47,342 nucleotides of DNA from Pseudomonadota bacterium (GTDB taxonomy: Bacteria > Myxococcota_A > UBA796 > SXON01). The stretch lies in the NCBI GenBank assembly GCA_030685065.1, contig JAUXQH010000055.1, positions 1-47,342 of the forward strand, given 5' to 3'. Position 1 is the first letter of the stretch. Every line of letters starts with the position of its first letter. Below, piece by piece: positions 18,704 through 27,628 of the stretch. Under the pieces are notes generated by a model. The model made no database searches. It was not told where the DNA came from and worked only from the letters and a program-made list of their open reading frames with translations. The position numbers and the translations under genes were made by a program.

Positions 18704-20316
18704 TCGCGCTCCTCGCGCTGGTGGCGACGCACCCCGCCCACGCCCAGGACGTCCCCGACGTACGCGTGGACGCCCAGCTCTACCGCCTCCCGGTCGATGC
18801 CACGTCCACCTTGTGGGCGGACGACTCGCACCTTGCCCCCGGGGCCTCGGCGCGCATCGCGGTGGGCTACCTCAAGGAGCCCTTCGTCTGGATCTGGGAC
18901 GACACCGGGGAGCGGGTGGCGGTCGTCGACAACGTGCTCGGCATCGATGCCATCGCGGGGTTCAGCGCGTGGCGGATCCGCGGCGCGGTCGACGTTCCGA
19001 TCTACCCGGTGGCCACCGGGGCGCTCCGCTCGGGCGGCGGCCTCGGGGACATCGCGGTCGACGTGAAGGGCGTCGCGCTCGACCGCGAGGCGGGCCCCGT
19101 GGGGCTCGCGCTCGGCGCGCGGCTCACGATCCCCACCAACACCACCTCGGTAGCACTCGGCGGGGGCGGTGTGGGCTGGGAGATCTCGGCCATCGTCGAC
19201 AAGCGGGCGGGCCCCCTGGTGCTGGCCGCAAACCTCGGCCATCGCGGCGTCCCCGACGTGGATCTCGGCGCCCTCGGGATCGCCGACACGCTCGGGGATC
19301 GCTTCGTGTATCGGGCGGGCGTCGGGTTCGACACGAGCGACCGCGCGGGGCTCTCGCTCGATCTCGCCGGGCACCTCGCGTACGCGGACGTCGGCAACCC
19401 CGCCGCGCGCTCGCTCGAGGCGATGCTGGGCGGGTGGGTGCGCGTCGCCGACCCGCTCGTGGTCCGCGGAGGGCTCGGCCGTGGGCTCGCGGGCGGCATC
19501 GGCTCGCCCACCGTGCGCGCGGTCGTGGCGCTCGCGTGGGAGCCGTCCGCGAAGCCGGCGCCGAAGCCGAAGGTGGCCGCCGTCGCCGCCACGAAGACGC
19601 CCGCCGCTGCCACGAAGGCCCCAGCCGCTGCCACGAAGGCCCCAGCCGGCACCACCCGGGCCCCGACAAAGCCCGCGTCCCCCGCGTTCCTCGAGGTCCC
19701 GGGCTTGTCCACCCTCGCGCCCGGCATCGTCCACATCGAGGTCGTTGACGCGCAGGGCAGCCCCGTGGCCGCGACCTGGGCGTTCGGGACCGTCGCGAGA
19801 GGCGCGGTTGTGAACGGCCTGGGCATGGCCAAGGTGTCACCCGGCCCCTGGTCCATCCTCGTCTCGGCCGAGGGCTACGCGACCCAGGGCCTCTCCATCG
19901 ACGTGGACACCGGCATGACGACAGGGGTCGAGGTCGTGCTCCTCCCTGCCCGGCTGAGCGTGCGCCCCGATCGCATCGAGCTCCTCGAGAAGATCCAGTG
20001 GTCCGGTACCATCATCGATTCGGCCAGCGAGCCCATCCTGGACGAGATGGCGGCGGTGCTCAGGGCGCACCCCGAGCTCCTCACCATCCGCATCGAGGGC
20101 CACACGGACAGCCGTGGCCCCGCCGAGGACAACCTCTCTCTCTCCGGCGCCCGCGCCGCGGCGGTGATGGCCGCGCTCGTGGACCGCGGGCTCGACCCGA
20201 ACCGGCTGGTGGCGGCAGGCTACGGCGAGGCCCGGCCGCTCGACTGGGCCGACAACCCGGTGGCCTGGGAGCGCAACCAGCGGATCGAGCTCGTGGTGAC
20301 GGGGCGCGCGCCTTAG
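18700..20316 (+). CDS. OmpA-family protein with barrel-like N-terminus
   Basis: 538 residues, GTG start fixed by GTGA overlap with the surface protein upstream. Signal peptide (MIALLALVATHPAHA). Residues about 20-290 are beta strands with outer-membrane character (RSGGGLGDIAVDVKGVAL, GLALGARLTIPTNTTSVALG). An Ala/Lys/Pro/Thr linker (AATKAPAAATKAPAG) follows at about 290-325, then a carboxypeptidase-regulatory-like beta domain, and an OmpA C-terminal domain at about 435-535 (IRIEGHTDSRG, NLSLSGARAAAVMAAL, GYGEARPL, NQRIELVV) that binds peptidoglycan. It probably ties the outer membrane to the wall and may hold its coupled partner at the surface. Confidence 0.88.
   Translation: MIALLALVATHPAHAQDVPDVRVDAQLYRLPVDATSTLWADDSHLAPGASARIAVGYLKEPFVWIWDDTGERVAVVDNVLGIDAIAGFSAWRIRGAVDVPIYPVATGALRSGGGLGDIAVDVKGVALDREAGPVGLALGARLTIPTNTTSVALGGGGVGWEISAIVDKRAGPLVLAANLGHRGVPDVDLGALGIADTLGDRFVYRAGVGFDTSDRAGLSLDLAGHLAYADVGNPAARSLEAMLGGWVRVADPLVVRGGLGRGLAGGIGSPTVRAVVALAWEPSAKPAPKPKVAAVAATKTPAAATKAPAAATKAPAGTTRAPTKPASPAFLEVPGLSTLAPGIVHIEVVDAQGSPVAATWAFGTVARGAVVNGLGMAKVSPGPWSILVSAEGYATQGLSIDVDTGMTTGVEVVLLPARLSVRPDRIELLEKIQWSGTIIDSASEPILDEMAAVLRAHPELLTIRIEGHTDSRGPAEDNLSLSGARAAAVMAALVDRGLDPNRLVAAGYGEARPLDWADNPVAWERNQRIELVVTGRAP
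19606..19647 (+). repeat. 21-bp tandem repeat, two copies
   Basis: Two identical 21-base units (19606-19626 and 19627-19647) encoding AATKAPA in the linker of the OmpA-family protein, with a diverged third copy just upstream. Confidence 0.85.
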
Positions 20317-20359
20317 GGCCGAGGCCGCCGTCGCCGAGGCCGCTCGCGGACGGGCTCGC

Positions 20360-20379
20360 GGAGGCGGTGAGAGGCCTCC
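20360..20379 (+). terminator. weak hairpin after the OmpA-family gene
   Basis: GGAGGC (20360-20365) pairs with GCCTCC (20374-20379) across an 8-base loop, 44 bases after the stop. No T-run follows, so a Rho-independent role is doubtful. The 93-base gap also contains a doubled GCCGAGGCCGC and a TAACGG box before the next gene. Confidence 0.25.
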
Positions 20380-20409
20380 CCGGTTAACGGCGTGCTCCCG
20401 CGAGGAACC

Positions 20410-21726
20410 ATGGGCGACGTTGATCCCACGAATACCGGCCCTGCCGCGAAGCAGCTCCATGCGGCGCTCACCGCGCTCCAGCAGAACCACCCCGACGCCG
20501 CCCGCGCCGCCGCGGAAGAGGCGCTCGAGGGCTTCTCGACCGCGAACGACCGCACCGGCGCCGCCGCCGCCCACCAGGTGCTCGCGATCACGCACATCAT
20601 GGCGGGCCGGGTCGAGCATGCGCTCGCGCACATCGACGCCGCGATCCCCCTGAGGGAGGCCACCGGCGATTGGGAGGGCGTCGCCTCGTTGTGGCAGGAG
20701 CGCTTCGAGCTGTGCGTCCGGATCGGCGATCTCGCGGGTGCGCGCGCCGCGGGCGAGCAGCACGTCGGCGCCGCGGAGCAGACCAGCGACAAGGACGCGC
20801 TCGCGCACGCCCTCCACCAGCTCGCGCAGGTCGTGCTCCAGCTCGGTGACGACGTCGCGGCCGAAACGCACGTGCAGCGGGGCCTCTGGGCGCTCGACGT
20901 GCCGGGGGCCGAGCGCGGGCGCTCGGCGCTCCAGCTCCTGTTCGCCACGGTGTGGATGCAGCGCAAGGACTTCGATCGCGCCTTGTCCCACGCGAAGCAG
21001 GGGCTCGATCTGGCGCGGCAGGCGAAGAACCGGCAGGCCGAGGTCGACGCGCTCCAGCACATCGGCACGGTGCAGGCGCTCATGGGCCAGTACCACACCG
21101 CCCGCAAGGTGCTCGAAGAGGTGCTGGTCGGGCGCGAGCTGATGAAGGATGTCGAGGGGCGCGCCAACGTGCTCCGCGAGCTCGCCGGGGTGGAGTTCTC
21201 CCTGGGCCTCGCCGAGGACGCCTTCGAACGTCTCGACTACGCGGTGCGCACGCTGCGCGACGCGGAGAATTGGATCGGCGAGATCACCATGCTCCAGCTC
21301 GTCCAAGCGATGGGGGACGAGCACGACCAACCCGACAAGGCCCTCGGCGCCGCCAAGGCGCTCGTGGCCGCGGCCGGCCGCACGGGCGATCGCGAGGCCG
21401 AGGCCGCGGCCCACTTCGCCCTCGCGACCCGCCTCGCCGGAAACGCCGACTTGTTGGGTGCCAAGCTCGCTTTCGAGTCGGCGCGCGACATCCAGCAGGG
21501 CCTCGGGCTCTCCCACGAGGCGGCGGTGTCGGCCGGCATGATGGGCCAGGTGCTCGTGGCCGCCGGGGAGACAGACGAGGGGCTCGCGCTCCTCCGTGGC
21601 AGCCTCGCCCAGCTGGACGCCCTCGGGAGCGAGGCCGCCGACACCGTCCGCGAGATCCTCCAGGAGCTCGGGCCCAGCGGCGACGCTTCGGGCCAGGGCG
21701 ACCCCTCCGGTGGGGTGGGGGCGTGA
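20410..21726 (+). CDS. TPR-repeat protein
   Basis: 438 residues from ATG 20410, which has CGAGG five bases upstream; an in-frame ATG 18 bases earlier has no such site. About nine to ten TPR helix pairs from residue 12 to 415 (for example AHQVLAITHIMAGRVEHALAHIDAAI and DALQHIGTVQALMGQYHTARKVLEEVL). No signal peptide or enzyme domain. TPR arrays bind partner peptides. The stop overlaps the GTG of the HAD phosphatase gene (GTGA), so the phosphatase is a candidate partner. Confidence 0.85.
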   Translation: MGDVDPTNTGPAAKQLHAALTALQQNHPDAARAAAEEALEGFSTANDRTGAAAAHQVLAITHIMAGRVEHALAHIDAAIPLREATGDWEGVASLWQERFELCVRIGDLAGARAAGEQHVGAAEQTSDKDALAHALHQLAQVVLQLGDDVAAETHVQRGLWALDVPGAERGRSALQLLFATVWMQRKDFDRALSHAKQGLDLARQAKNRQAEVDALQHIGTVQALMGQYHTARKVLEEVLVGRELMKDVEGRANVLRELAGVEFSLGLAEDAFERLDYAVRTLRDAENWIGEITMLQLVQAMGDEHDQPDKALGAAKALVAAAGRTGDREAEAAAHFALATRLAGNADLLGAKLAFESARDIQQGLGLSHEAAVSAGMMGQVLVAAGETDEGLALLRGSLAQLDALGSEAADTVREILQELGPSGDASGQGDPSGGVGA

Positions 21727-22496
21727 GCGTGGTGCCGGTCGTGACCTATCGGCGCGCCCGCGGGTACGCCCCGCTCGCGTGGTCGGAGGAGGGCGCCGAG
21801 GTCATCGCCCGCATCACCACGCTCGCGGAGACCGTGGGCCCGGGCCACGTCGCGGTGTTCGACCTCGACGGCTGCCTGTTCGACACGCGGCCCCGCCAGG
21901 TCCAGATCTTTCGCGAGCTCGCCGCCCGCGCCGGCTACGACCCCCTCTACCGCGTCGCCGCCGAGCACTTCACCGACTGGTCGATCCGCTCCACCCTCGC
22001 GAACGCCGGCGTCGAACCCGAGTGGATCGACGCGAACCACGACGCGGTGCGGTCCTGGTGGGAGCTCCACTTCTTCACGTCGACCTACGTGCTCTACGAC
22101 CACGCCATGCCGGGCGCCGCCGCGCTCGTGCGCGCCGTCCACGACGCGGGCGTTCACTGCGTGTACCTCACGGGTCGCGACGAGACGATGCGCATCGGCA
22201 CGGAGGATGCGCTCCGCCGCTTCGGCTTCCCTTACGATCTGCCGGGCACCACCCTCCTGGTCAAGCCCGACTTCCGCACCGACGACACCGAGTTCAAGGA
22301 GGGCGCCATCGAGATCGTGGCGGCCATGGGCCACGTGGTGCTGTACCTCGACAACGAGCCGGCCAACGTCAACCTCTTCCGCCGTCGGCACCCCGAATCG
22401 CTCGTCGTCTTCGTGGAGACAGACCACTCGCCCAAGTTGGTCGAGCCGGACCCAGAGATCCCGTGGTTGCGGAGCTTCCTGGTGCGCGGGGTCTGA
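21723..22496 (+). CDS. HAD-superfamily phosphatase
   Basis: 257 residues from the GTG in the GTGA overlap. Motif I FDLDGCLFDTR with nucleophile Asp47 and acid/base Asp49, motif II Thr in VYLTGRDE, motif III Lys in LLVKPDFRTDDTEFKEGAIE, motif IV YLDNEPANVNLF. A helical cap lies between motifs I and II (about residues 55-125), so this is a C1-capped HAD hydrolase. Substrate unknown. Cytoplasmic. Translational coupling to the TPR protein implies fixed stoichiometry. Confidence 0.85.
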   Translation: MSVVPVVTYRRARGYAPLAWSEEGAEVIARITTLAETVGPGHVAVFDLDGCLFDTRPRQVQIFRELAARAGYDPLYRVAAEHFTDWSIRSTLANAGVEPEWIDANHDAVRSWWELHFFTSTYVLYDHAMPGAAALVRAVHDAGVHCVYLTGRDETMRIGTEDALRRFGFPYDLPGTTLLVKPDFRTDDTEFKEGAIEIVAAMGHVVLYLDNEPANVNLFRRRHPESLVVFVETDHSPKLVEPDPEIPWLRSFLVRGV

Positions 22497-22584
22497 GAGC
22501 GTGACCGGCCGGGCCCTCGCGGCGGCCGTTGGCGCCCGGCCCCGGGAACCCGGCTACACTCCCCACCCCACGCCGCCGCCCCCC

Positions 22585-23961
22585 ATGCTCGATCTGCTCC
22601 TCACCCACGCCTATTTCCTCGCGGGAGATCCCCACGAGGCGCAGATCATGCGGCCCTTCCCGCCGCTCGGGCTCCAGTACCTCGTCGCGCACCTCCGGCA
22701 GAACGAGTTTCCCGCGACCGACTGGTGGGACGCCACGTTTCACCCAGGTCCCGGCGCCTTCGCGGGCGTGTTGGCCGACGCGGACCCGCGGGTGCTCGGC
22801 TTCTACGGCCACACGATCACGCGTCCGATCACCCGCGGCATGGTCGCGCTCGCGGTTCAGCAGGGCCGGCGCGTGGTGGCGGGCGGGCCCGACCCTTCGC
22901 AGTACCTCGATGCGTATTTCGACATGGGGGTCGAGGTCGTCGTCATCGGGGAAGGGGAGATCACCCTGGCAGCGCTGATGGCCCACCTGCGCGCGAACGG
23001 CTGGGCCTGGGAGTGGGACACCCTCGTGAACGTAGACGGCATCGCGTTCCGCGCGCCGGACGGCGCGGTGGTCCGCACCGCGGCCCGCGCTCTCATCAAG
23101 AAGCTCGACACGCTCCTTTGGCCCCATCGCGAGCGTCGCGACCTCGACGCCTACTTCGGTGCCTGGCGCGCCCGCCACGGCGAAACCGCGATGAGCCTCA
23201 CCACCAGCCGCGGCTGCCCGTACCACTGCACCTGGTGCAGCAAGCAGGTCTACGGAGACACCTTCCGCCGCCGCGATCCCGACGCCGTCATCGACGAGCT
23301 CCTGTACGTCAAGGAGCGCTTCGAGCCAGATCAAGTGTGGTTCGTGGACGACATGTTCACGATCAACCGCGCCTGGGTGCACCGCTTCTGTGACCGCGTC
23401 GTGGCCCGTGGCGCCGTGACGCCCTTCTACTTGATCGGCCGTCCCGAGACGCTCGACGCGCCCATGGTCGACGCGCTCCGGCGTGCCGGCTGCTATCGGA
23501 TGTACCTGTCCGCCGAGAGCGGCGCCCAACACGTGCTCGACGCGATGCGAAAGGAGACCACGGTGGTCGACATCGAGCGTGGCGGCGCCTTGTTGCGCGG
23601 CGCCGGGATCGAGATCGGCGTCTTCGTGATGATCGGCTACCCAGGCGAAGAAAAGCCCGACATCCTCGCCACGCGCGACATGTTGCGTCGCTTGGATCCC
23701 GCGGTCACGCTGCTCTCTGTCGCACATCCCATGAAGGGCACCCAATTCTACGACCAGGTGCAGGATCGCGTCACGGGCGAGCACGGCGGGCGCCTCACGT
23801 TCGAGATGCGCTACAGCCCGCGTCTGTACGAGATGGCCCAACGCATGATCTGGGCGGACCTCGGGCTGCGAAAAGCGATCAAGGACGGATCGCCGCGAGA
23901 GATCCTCCGCAACGCCATGCGTTGGCCGGTGTATCGGGCGGCGTTCGCGGCGCTGGAATAG
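22585..23961 (+). CDS. B12-binding-type radical SAM protein (BchE/COG1032 family)
   Basis: 458 residues. N-terminal cobalamin-binding-like Rossmann domain (about 1-150; RPFPPLGLQYLVAHL and VVVIGEGEITL), though the DxHxxG cobalamin motif is not visible. The radical SAM core has C211xxxC215xxC218 in RGCPYHCTWCSK and the SAM-binding glycine-rich segments ESGAQHVLDAMRK and VFVMIGYPGEE. Such enzymes methylate unactivated carbons or remodel tetrapyrroles, lipids or natural products. A TACACT box 24 bases before the ATG gives a leader without a Shine-Dalgarno site. A paralogue lies at 43120-44493. Substrate cannot be named. Confidence 0.88.
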   Translation: MLDLLLTHAYFLAGDPHEAQIMRPFPPLGLQYLVAHLRQNEFPATDWWDATFHPGPGAFAGVLADADPRVLGFYGHTITRPITRGMVALAVQQGRRVVAGGPDPSQYLDAYFDMGVEVVVIGEGEITLAALMAHLRANGWAWEWDTLVNVDGIAFRAPDGAVVRTAARALIKKLDTLLWPHRERRDLDAYFGAWRARHGETAMSLTTSRGCPYHCTWCSKQVYGDTFRRRDPDAVIDELLYVKERFEPDQVWFVDDMFTINRAWVHRFCDRVVARGAVTPFYLIGRPETLDAPMVDALRRAGCYRMYLSAESGAQHVLDAMRKETTVVDIERGGALLRGAGIEIGVFVMIGYPGEEKPDILATRDMLRRLDPAVTLLSVAHPMKGTQFYDQVQDRVTGEHGGRLTFEMRYSPRLYEMAQRMIWADLGLRKAIKDGSPREILRNAMRWPVYRAAFAALE

Positions 23962-24792
23962 CTACCGCGCCCGGATCCCCACGAGATTTGGCACGGCGAC
24001 GGCGTCCACGCGGAGATCGTCGTGCCGCGAGTCCGTCTCGTAGCTCCCGATCAGCTCCACGGTCGCGGCGCCGTCCCGCCACGCCACCTGCGCGGGGGGC
24101 CCGCCGTCGGCATGTTGGAGCCGCACCAGCTCGAGCTCCAGCCCGCGAGCGTGCTCCACGAACGCGTGCGCGCTCCACGGCGTCCGCGCGAAGAGGAACA
24201 GGATGTCCCCGTTGGCACTCTGACCGATCGCGGCCTCGCTCCACCGCCGGGGCTGCTCCTCCCATACGTTGGCGCCATCACAACCGAGCATCCGAATGCC
24301 TTGGATCAGGGAGGGGTACAGGGGGCGCACGGCCTCGAACTCCTGGCATGTCCGATCAACGATGCGTGCCGGCGCGGTCCCTCCGAAGGCCAACACCGCG
24401 TTGTCAGCCGACAAGGTTGGATTGTTGATGTGTCCTCCGGCGACGAGCAGGGACGAGGCCGTGCGTTGGTCGGGCTCGTACATGCTGGCGTTGGTCGCGG
24501 CGAGTACCCCCGGCGTGTCACCCACCCACTCCCGCGCGGTACGCGTTTCCCCGTCGGCCGACGCCGTGTAGGCGACCAGCTCGAAACGCGCCTGGTCTAC
24601 CCGCACGACGACCATTCGCCCGTCCCCATGCGTGGGCGTACGATCGACCGTGAACGTGCCGAGGTCGAGGCCGCTCGGGAGCCGGGTCCAGCCGTCGGCG
24701 AGCGGAAGTGCACGGGCGGTGGCCCCTGCGGCATAGGACCAGGCGGCGAGCACTGCGGCGCTGGAGAGGAGGGCGATCGTCCATTTTCGCAT
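23962..24792 (-). CDS. phosphodiester glycosidase-like (DUF2233/NAGPA) secreted protein
   Basis: 276 residues. Classical signal peptide with charges (MRKWTIALLSSAAVLAAWSYAAGATA). Residues about 60-265 match the DUF2233/NAGPA fold: VVVRVDQARFELVAY, the ATNASMYEPD loop where the family has NGGFF, GGHINNPTLSADNAVLAFG, and GDILFLFARTPWSAHAFVE. The human relative uncovers mannose-6-phosphate; bacterial relatives cleave teichoic-acid or exopolysaccharide GlcNAc phosphodiesters. Substrate here is inferred to be extracytoplasmic glycan. It is convergent with the radical SAM gene, with the two stops directly abutting. A TACGAG box is seven bases before the ATG. Confidence 0.75.
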   Translation of the reverse strand: MRKWTIALLSSAAVLAAWSYAAGATARALPLADGWTRLPSGLDLGTFTVDRTPTHGDGRMVVVRVDQARFELVAYTASADGETRTAREWVGDTPGVLAATNASMYEPDQRTASSLLVAGGHINNPTLSADNAVLAFGGTAPARIVDRTCQEFEAVRPLYPSLIQGIRMLGCDGANVWEEQPRRWSEAAIGQSANGDILFLFARTPWSAHAFVEHARGLELELVRLQHADGGPPAQVAWRDGAATVELIGSYETDSRHDDLRVDAVAVPNLVGIRAR

Positions 24793-24878
24793 GGATGCCC
24801 TCGTAGCCCCCGGATGTGGCACGTCTGTGCAGGAACTCCGCAGCGTTCGTGTCGCTCTCGGGAGCCGACCTCGCCAGC

Positions 24879-25634
24879 TCAGCCCGCCTTCTCTCCCACC
24901 GCCACGCCGAACAACATGTGATCCACGATTCGATCCCCCGTCTGCACCGCGTGCAGCTCCCGGAACGCGGGCGAGGCGTTGCGGTACACCTCGCGGATGC
25001 CCTCGCGGGCCTCGTCCGTGATGGCGCCGGTGTTGGACCACACGTCGACATCCTCGACGGACACGTAGTCGTGCACCGCCACGTTCACGGCGCCCGCGTC
25101 GGCGAGGAGGCGCGTGAGATCGCCCCGCACGTAGAAGTTGCGGCGCGCCTCGTTCCGGAGCCGCAGGCTCTCGAAGTACTCGGCGCGGTCGGCCTCGCCG
25201 TAGGCACAAAGGTGCACGAGGCAGACGCGCCCGCCGGGCTTGAGCACGCGGAGCATCTCGCGCACGGCCTCGCCGTCGCGCATGAATTGGATCCCCTGCC
25301 GGCACACCACGCGGTCGAAGCTCGCGTCGGGGAAGGGGAGCGCCTCGCCGCCGCCCACCACCAGCTCGTCCACATAGGGGCGCGCCTGGTCGAACATGGC
25401 CTCGGTGATGTCGACGCCGACGATACGGGCGACCTTCCCGACGAATTCCTTCGCGACCAGGCCCGTGCCGCAGGCCACGTCGAGCAGCACGTCGGTCGGG
25501 CGGGGGGCGAGCAGCTTCACCGTCAGCGCGCCGAGCACGGGGTCCGTGACCCAGTGGCTCGACACGTTGTAGCGGGCCGCGCGGGCCGTGAAGTGGTCGC
25601 GGACCTGGATGTCGACGGGCGCGGAAGACGGCAA
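24879..25634 (-). CDS. SAM-dependent methyltransferase (UbiE-like)
   Basis: 251 residues with a TTG start preceded by CAGGAG four bases upstream. Class I methyltransferase motifs: LLDVACGTGLVAKEF (motif I, about 48-62), GVDITEAMFDQA, SFDRVVCRQGIQFM and LRVLKPGGRVCLVHL. It belongs to the Methyltransf_11/UbiE group acting on small molecules; quinone, lipid or natural-product substrates are all possible. No quinone-biosynthesis genes are adjacent. It lies 86 bases upstream of the DUF2233 gene on the same strand. Confidence 0.85.
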   Translation of the reverse strand: MPSSAPVDIQVRDHFTARAARYNVSSHWVTDPVLGALTVKLLAPRPTDVLLDVACGTGLVAKEFVGKVARIVGVDITEAMFDQARPYVDELVVGGGEALPFPDASFDRVVCRQGIQFMRDGEAVREMLRVLKPGGRVCLVHLCAYGEADRAEYFESLRLRNEARRNFYVRGDLTRLLADAGAVNVAVHDYVSVEDVDVWSNTGAITDEAREGIREVYRNASPAFRELHAVQTGDRIVDHMLFGVAVGEKAG

Positions 25635-25730
25635 GGGACTCCTGAGAGGCAGACGGCGCCTTGTAGCCTGGGCAGGAGGGCGCGTCCCGGTTGCCGCTCC
25701 GCCGTCCAGAGGCGCGCTCCGCGTCCGAGG

Positions 25731-27104
25731 TCAGGGCACCGTGGACTGCCCGAACAGGTCGCTCCCCCAGCACTGGATGGCGCCGGCGGTGTCGAGCGCG
25801 CAGACGTGCTCCGCACCCGACGAAACCGCCACGAAGCTGCCCGAGGGAACGGACGAGACCTGGCCCACGCCGTCGTATCCCCAGCATCGGACGGCGCTGG
25901 TGTCGTCGATTCCGCAGCCGTGTTGCATGCCGAGGTCGACGCTGACGAAGGTGGCGTCCGGCGGCGAGGACTGGCCGTAGTAGTCGTCCCCCCAGAACGT
26001 GAGGGCGCCGCTGGCGTCGAGGCCGCACGAGTAGGCCCCCCCCACGCTCACGGCGACGAACGAGCCGGTCGGCGCCGCGGTCTGGCCGGCGTTGTCCCAG
26101 CCCCAGCACTGCACGGAGCCGCCGGCTTCGAGGGCGCAGCTGTGGCTGTACCAGGTCTTCGCGCTGCTGATGGCGGTGAAGGCTCCGGTGGGGGCGTCGA
26201 TCTGGCCGTTCTCCGTGCCGCCCGCGCAGTGAATGGCGCCGCTGGTGTCGATGCCGCACGCGTAGCCGCCGCCGTCGCTCAGAGCCACGAACGCGCCGGT
26301 CGGCGGCGTCGGCGCCGCGTTGCCCCAGCACACCATCGCGCCGCTCTCGTCGATGCCGCAGGCGTGGCCGTCGCCGACGCTCAGCGCGGTGAGGCCGACG
26401 GTCGGAGGAACGTAGCTCCAGGTGCGTCCCCAGCAGACCGCGAGGCCGTCGCTGTCCAGGGCGCAGGACAGGTACCCACCCGCGCTCAGCTCTCGCCAGC
26501 CGCAGCCGTCGACGATACCGTCATCGTCGATGTCGTAGGGGTGCAGTCCCCCGCGGGTGTCGTCGCAGTCCGTGCCATCGGCGACCGTGTCGGCCGGGGC
26601 GTCGCAGGCGGCCTGCGCGGCGTCCGGATCCCCGTAGCCGTCGGCGTCGGCGTCGGCATACCAGCTCGGCGGATCCTCGTCGGTCGCGCCGTCGCAGTCG
26701 TTGTCGGCGCCGTCGCACACCTCCGCGGCGCCGGGATTGACCGCCGCGTCCGTGTCGGCGCAGTCGGTCGCGTCCGCCACGGTTCCGGTGGGGGCGTCGC
26801 AGGCCGCCTGCCCCGCGTCCGGATCGCCGAAACCGTCGGCGTCGAGGTCGGCGTACCAGGTGGGCGGATCCTCGTCGATCTCGCCGTCGCAATCGTTGTC
26901 GACGGTGTCGCAGGCCTCGGTCGCGCCGGGGTAGGCGCCGGGGTCCGCGTCGTCGCAGTCGTCGGGCGCGGAGACGCCGTCCCCGTCGAGGTCGTCGGCC
27001 TGTTCCTGTGTCGAGGTGTCGTCGGCGTCCGGCTTGTCCCCGCAGGCCGGCAGGAGGGCGAGCAGGCCGAGGGCGAGCACGAGAGACAGGCGAGGAAGAT
27101 GCAC
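25731..27104 (-). CDS. lipoprotein with MopE motifs and RCC1-type propeller
   Basis: 457 residues. GTG start with AGGAG six bases upstream. Signal MHLPRLSLVLALGLLALLPAC (Cys21). An acidic linker is followed by three MopE units (about 35-185), two of which share the WYAD(L/A)DADG(F/Y)GDPDA phrase, then seven to eight RCC1-like blades (CALDSDGLAVCWG, CGIDESGAMVCWG, CALEAGGSVQCWG) of about 38-40 residues. Each blade has a Cys pair (C-(A/G)-(L/I)-D ... CWG) that probably forms a disulfide outside the cell. No enzyme function seen. A TATCGT box lies upstream in the leader. Confidence 0.88.
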   Translation of the reverse strand: MHLPRLSLVLALGLLALLPACGDKPDADDTSTQEQADDLDGDGVSAPDDCDDADPGAYPGATEACDTVDNDCDGEIDEDPPTWYADLDADGFGDPDAGQAACDAPTGTVADATDCADTDAAVNPGAAEVCDGADNDCDGATDEDPPSWYADADADGYGDPDAAQAACDAPADTVADGTDCDDTRGGLHPYDIDDDGIVDGCGWRELSAGGYLSCALDSDGLAVCWGRTWSYVPPTVGLTALSVGDGHACGIDESGAMVCWGNAAPTPPTGAFVALSDGGGYACGIDTSGAIHCAGGTENGQIDAPTGAFTAISSAKTWYSHSCALEAGGSVQCWGWDNAGQTAAPTGSFVAVSVGGAYSCGLDASGALTFWGDDYYGQSSPPDATFVSVDLGMQHGCGIDDTSAVRCWGYDGVGQVSSVPSGSFVAVSSGAEHVCALDTAGAIQCWGSDLFGQSTVP

Positions 27105-27627
27105 GGGGCGCTCCTGAGGAGGGGTGGGAACGGCGCCACGATACCGACGGAGCGGGGGACTGTCACCTCTCAGCCGTCTCTCACGCCGACCCGCCGGAAC
27201 CCGCACGTCGCCCCGCCCGCCGCCCCGAAGAGGCCGGAGACCGTTGCGCCACCGCGGCCGAGTGCTTAGCCAGGGCGGAGCGGCCGGAGTCTCCGGCTTG
27301 CAGGGAGGATCCCATGCGCCCTCTTTTCGCCCGCGCCTGAGCCCGTGAGCCTTCGGGCCAGGCGCTCCCCCATCTCCCCGAGCTGCCCCACCTCTCCAAG
27401 GTGAGGGCGCCGCGTTCGCGCGGCCCGCTGTAGCTGCGTCCACATCGCCCCCGCGCGGTGGTGCCGACGCGCGCGGGCCGGGCGCCGATGGGCCCCGATG
27501 GGGCCCCGGAGCGGCCGTTCGGCCCGTCGCCTTCGCGCGACGGGTCACCCAACTCTCGCTTGCCCGCGCCCCGCCCCCGATCCGGACGGTGAGGGCGCCT
27601 GTCACCCAATCCAGTTCCCGAGTATAA
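27105..27627. other. gene-free interval
   Basis: 523 bases with no convincing gene on either strand. The left part is the leader and promoter of the RCC1 lipoprotein. It contains a GCCGGAG-T-CTCCGGC inverted repeat at 27283-27297 without a T-run, and a GGGCCCC-rich stretch at about 27485-27515. The right end is AGTATAAATG, a -10-like TATAAA (27623-27628) that runs into the ATG of the RbfA-like gene. Confidence 0.5.
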
Positions 27628-27628
27628 A
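27623..27628 (+). promoter_or_regulatory. TATAAA box at the start of the RbfA-like gene
   Basis: A near-perfect -10 hexamer in otherwise GC-rich DNA. Its last base is the A of ATG 27628. If used as a -10, transcription would start near 27635 and translation would have to begin further in, for example at the ATG at 27658. No good -35 is visible. Confidence 0.35.

Noticed and set aside
22507..22541. GGCCGGGC...GCCCGGCC hairpin between the HAD and radical SAM genes
   Set aside because: Long loop, no T-run, and high background of GC-rich inverted repeats; cannot be told from chance.
27283..27297. GCCGGAG-T-CTCCGGC as a terminator
   Set aside because: No T-run follows and the loop allows only a five-pair stem; such GC palindromes are common at this base composition.
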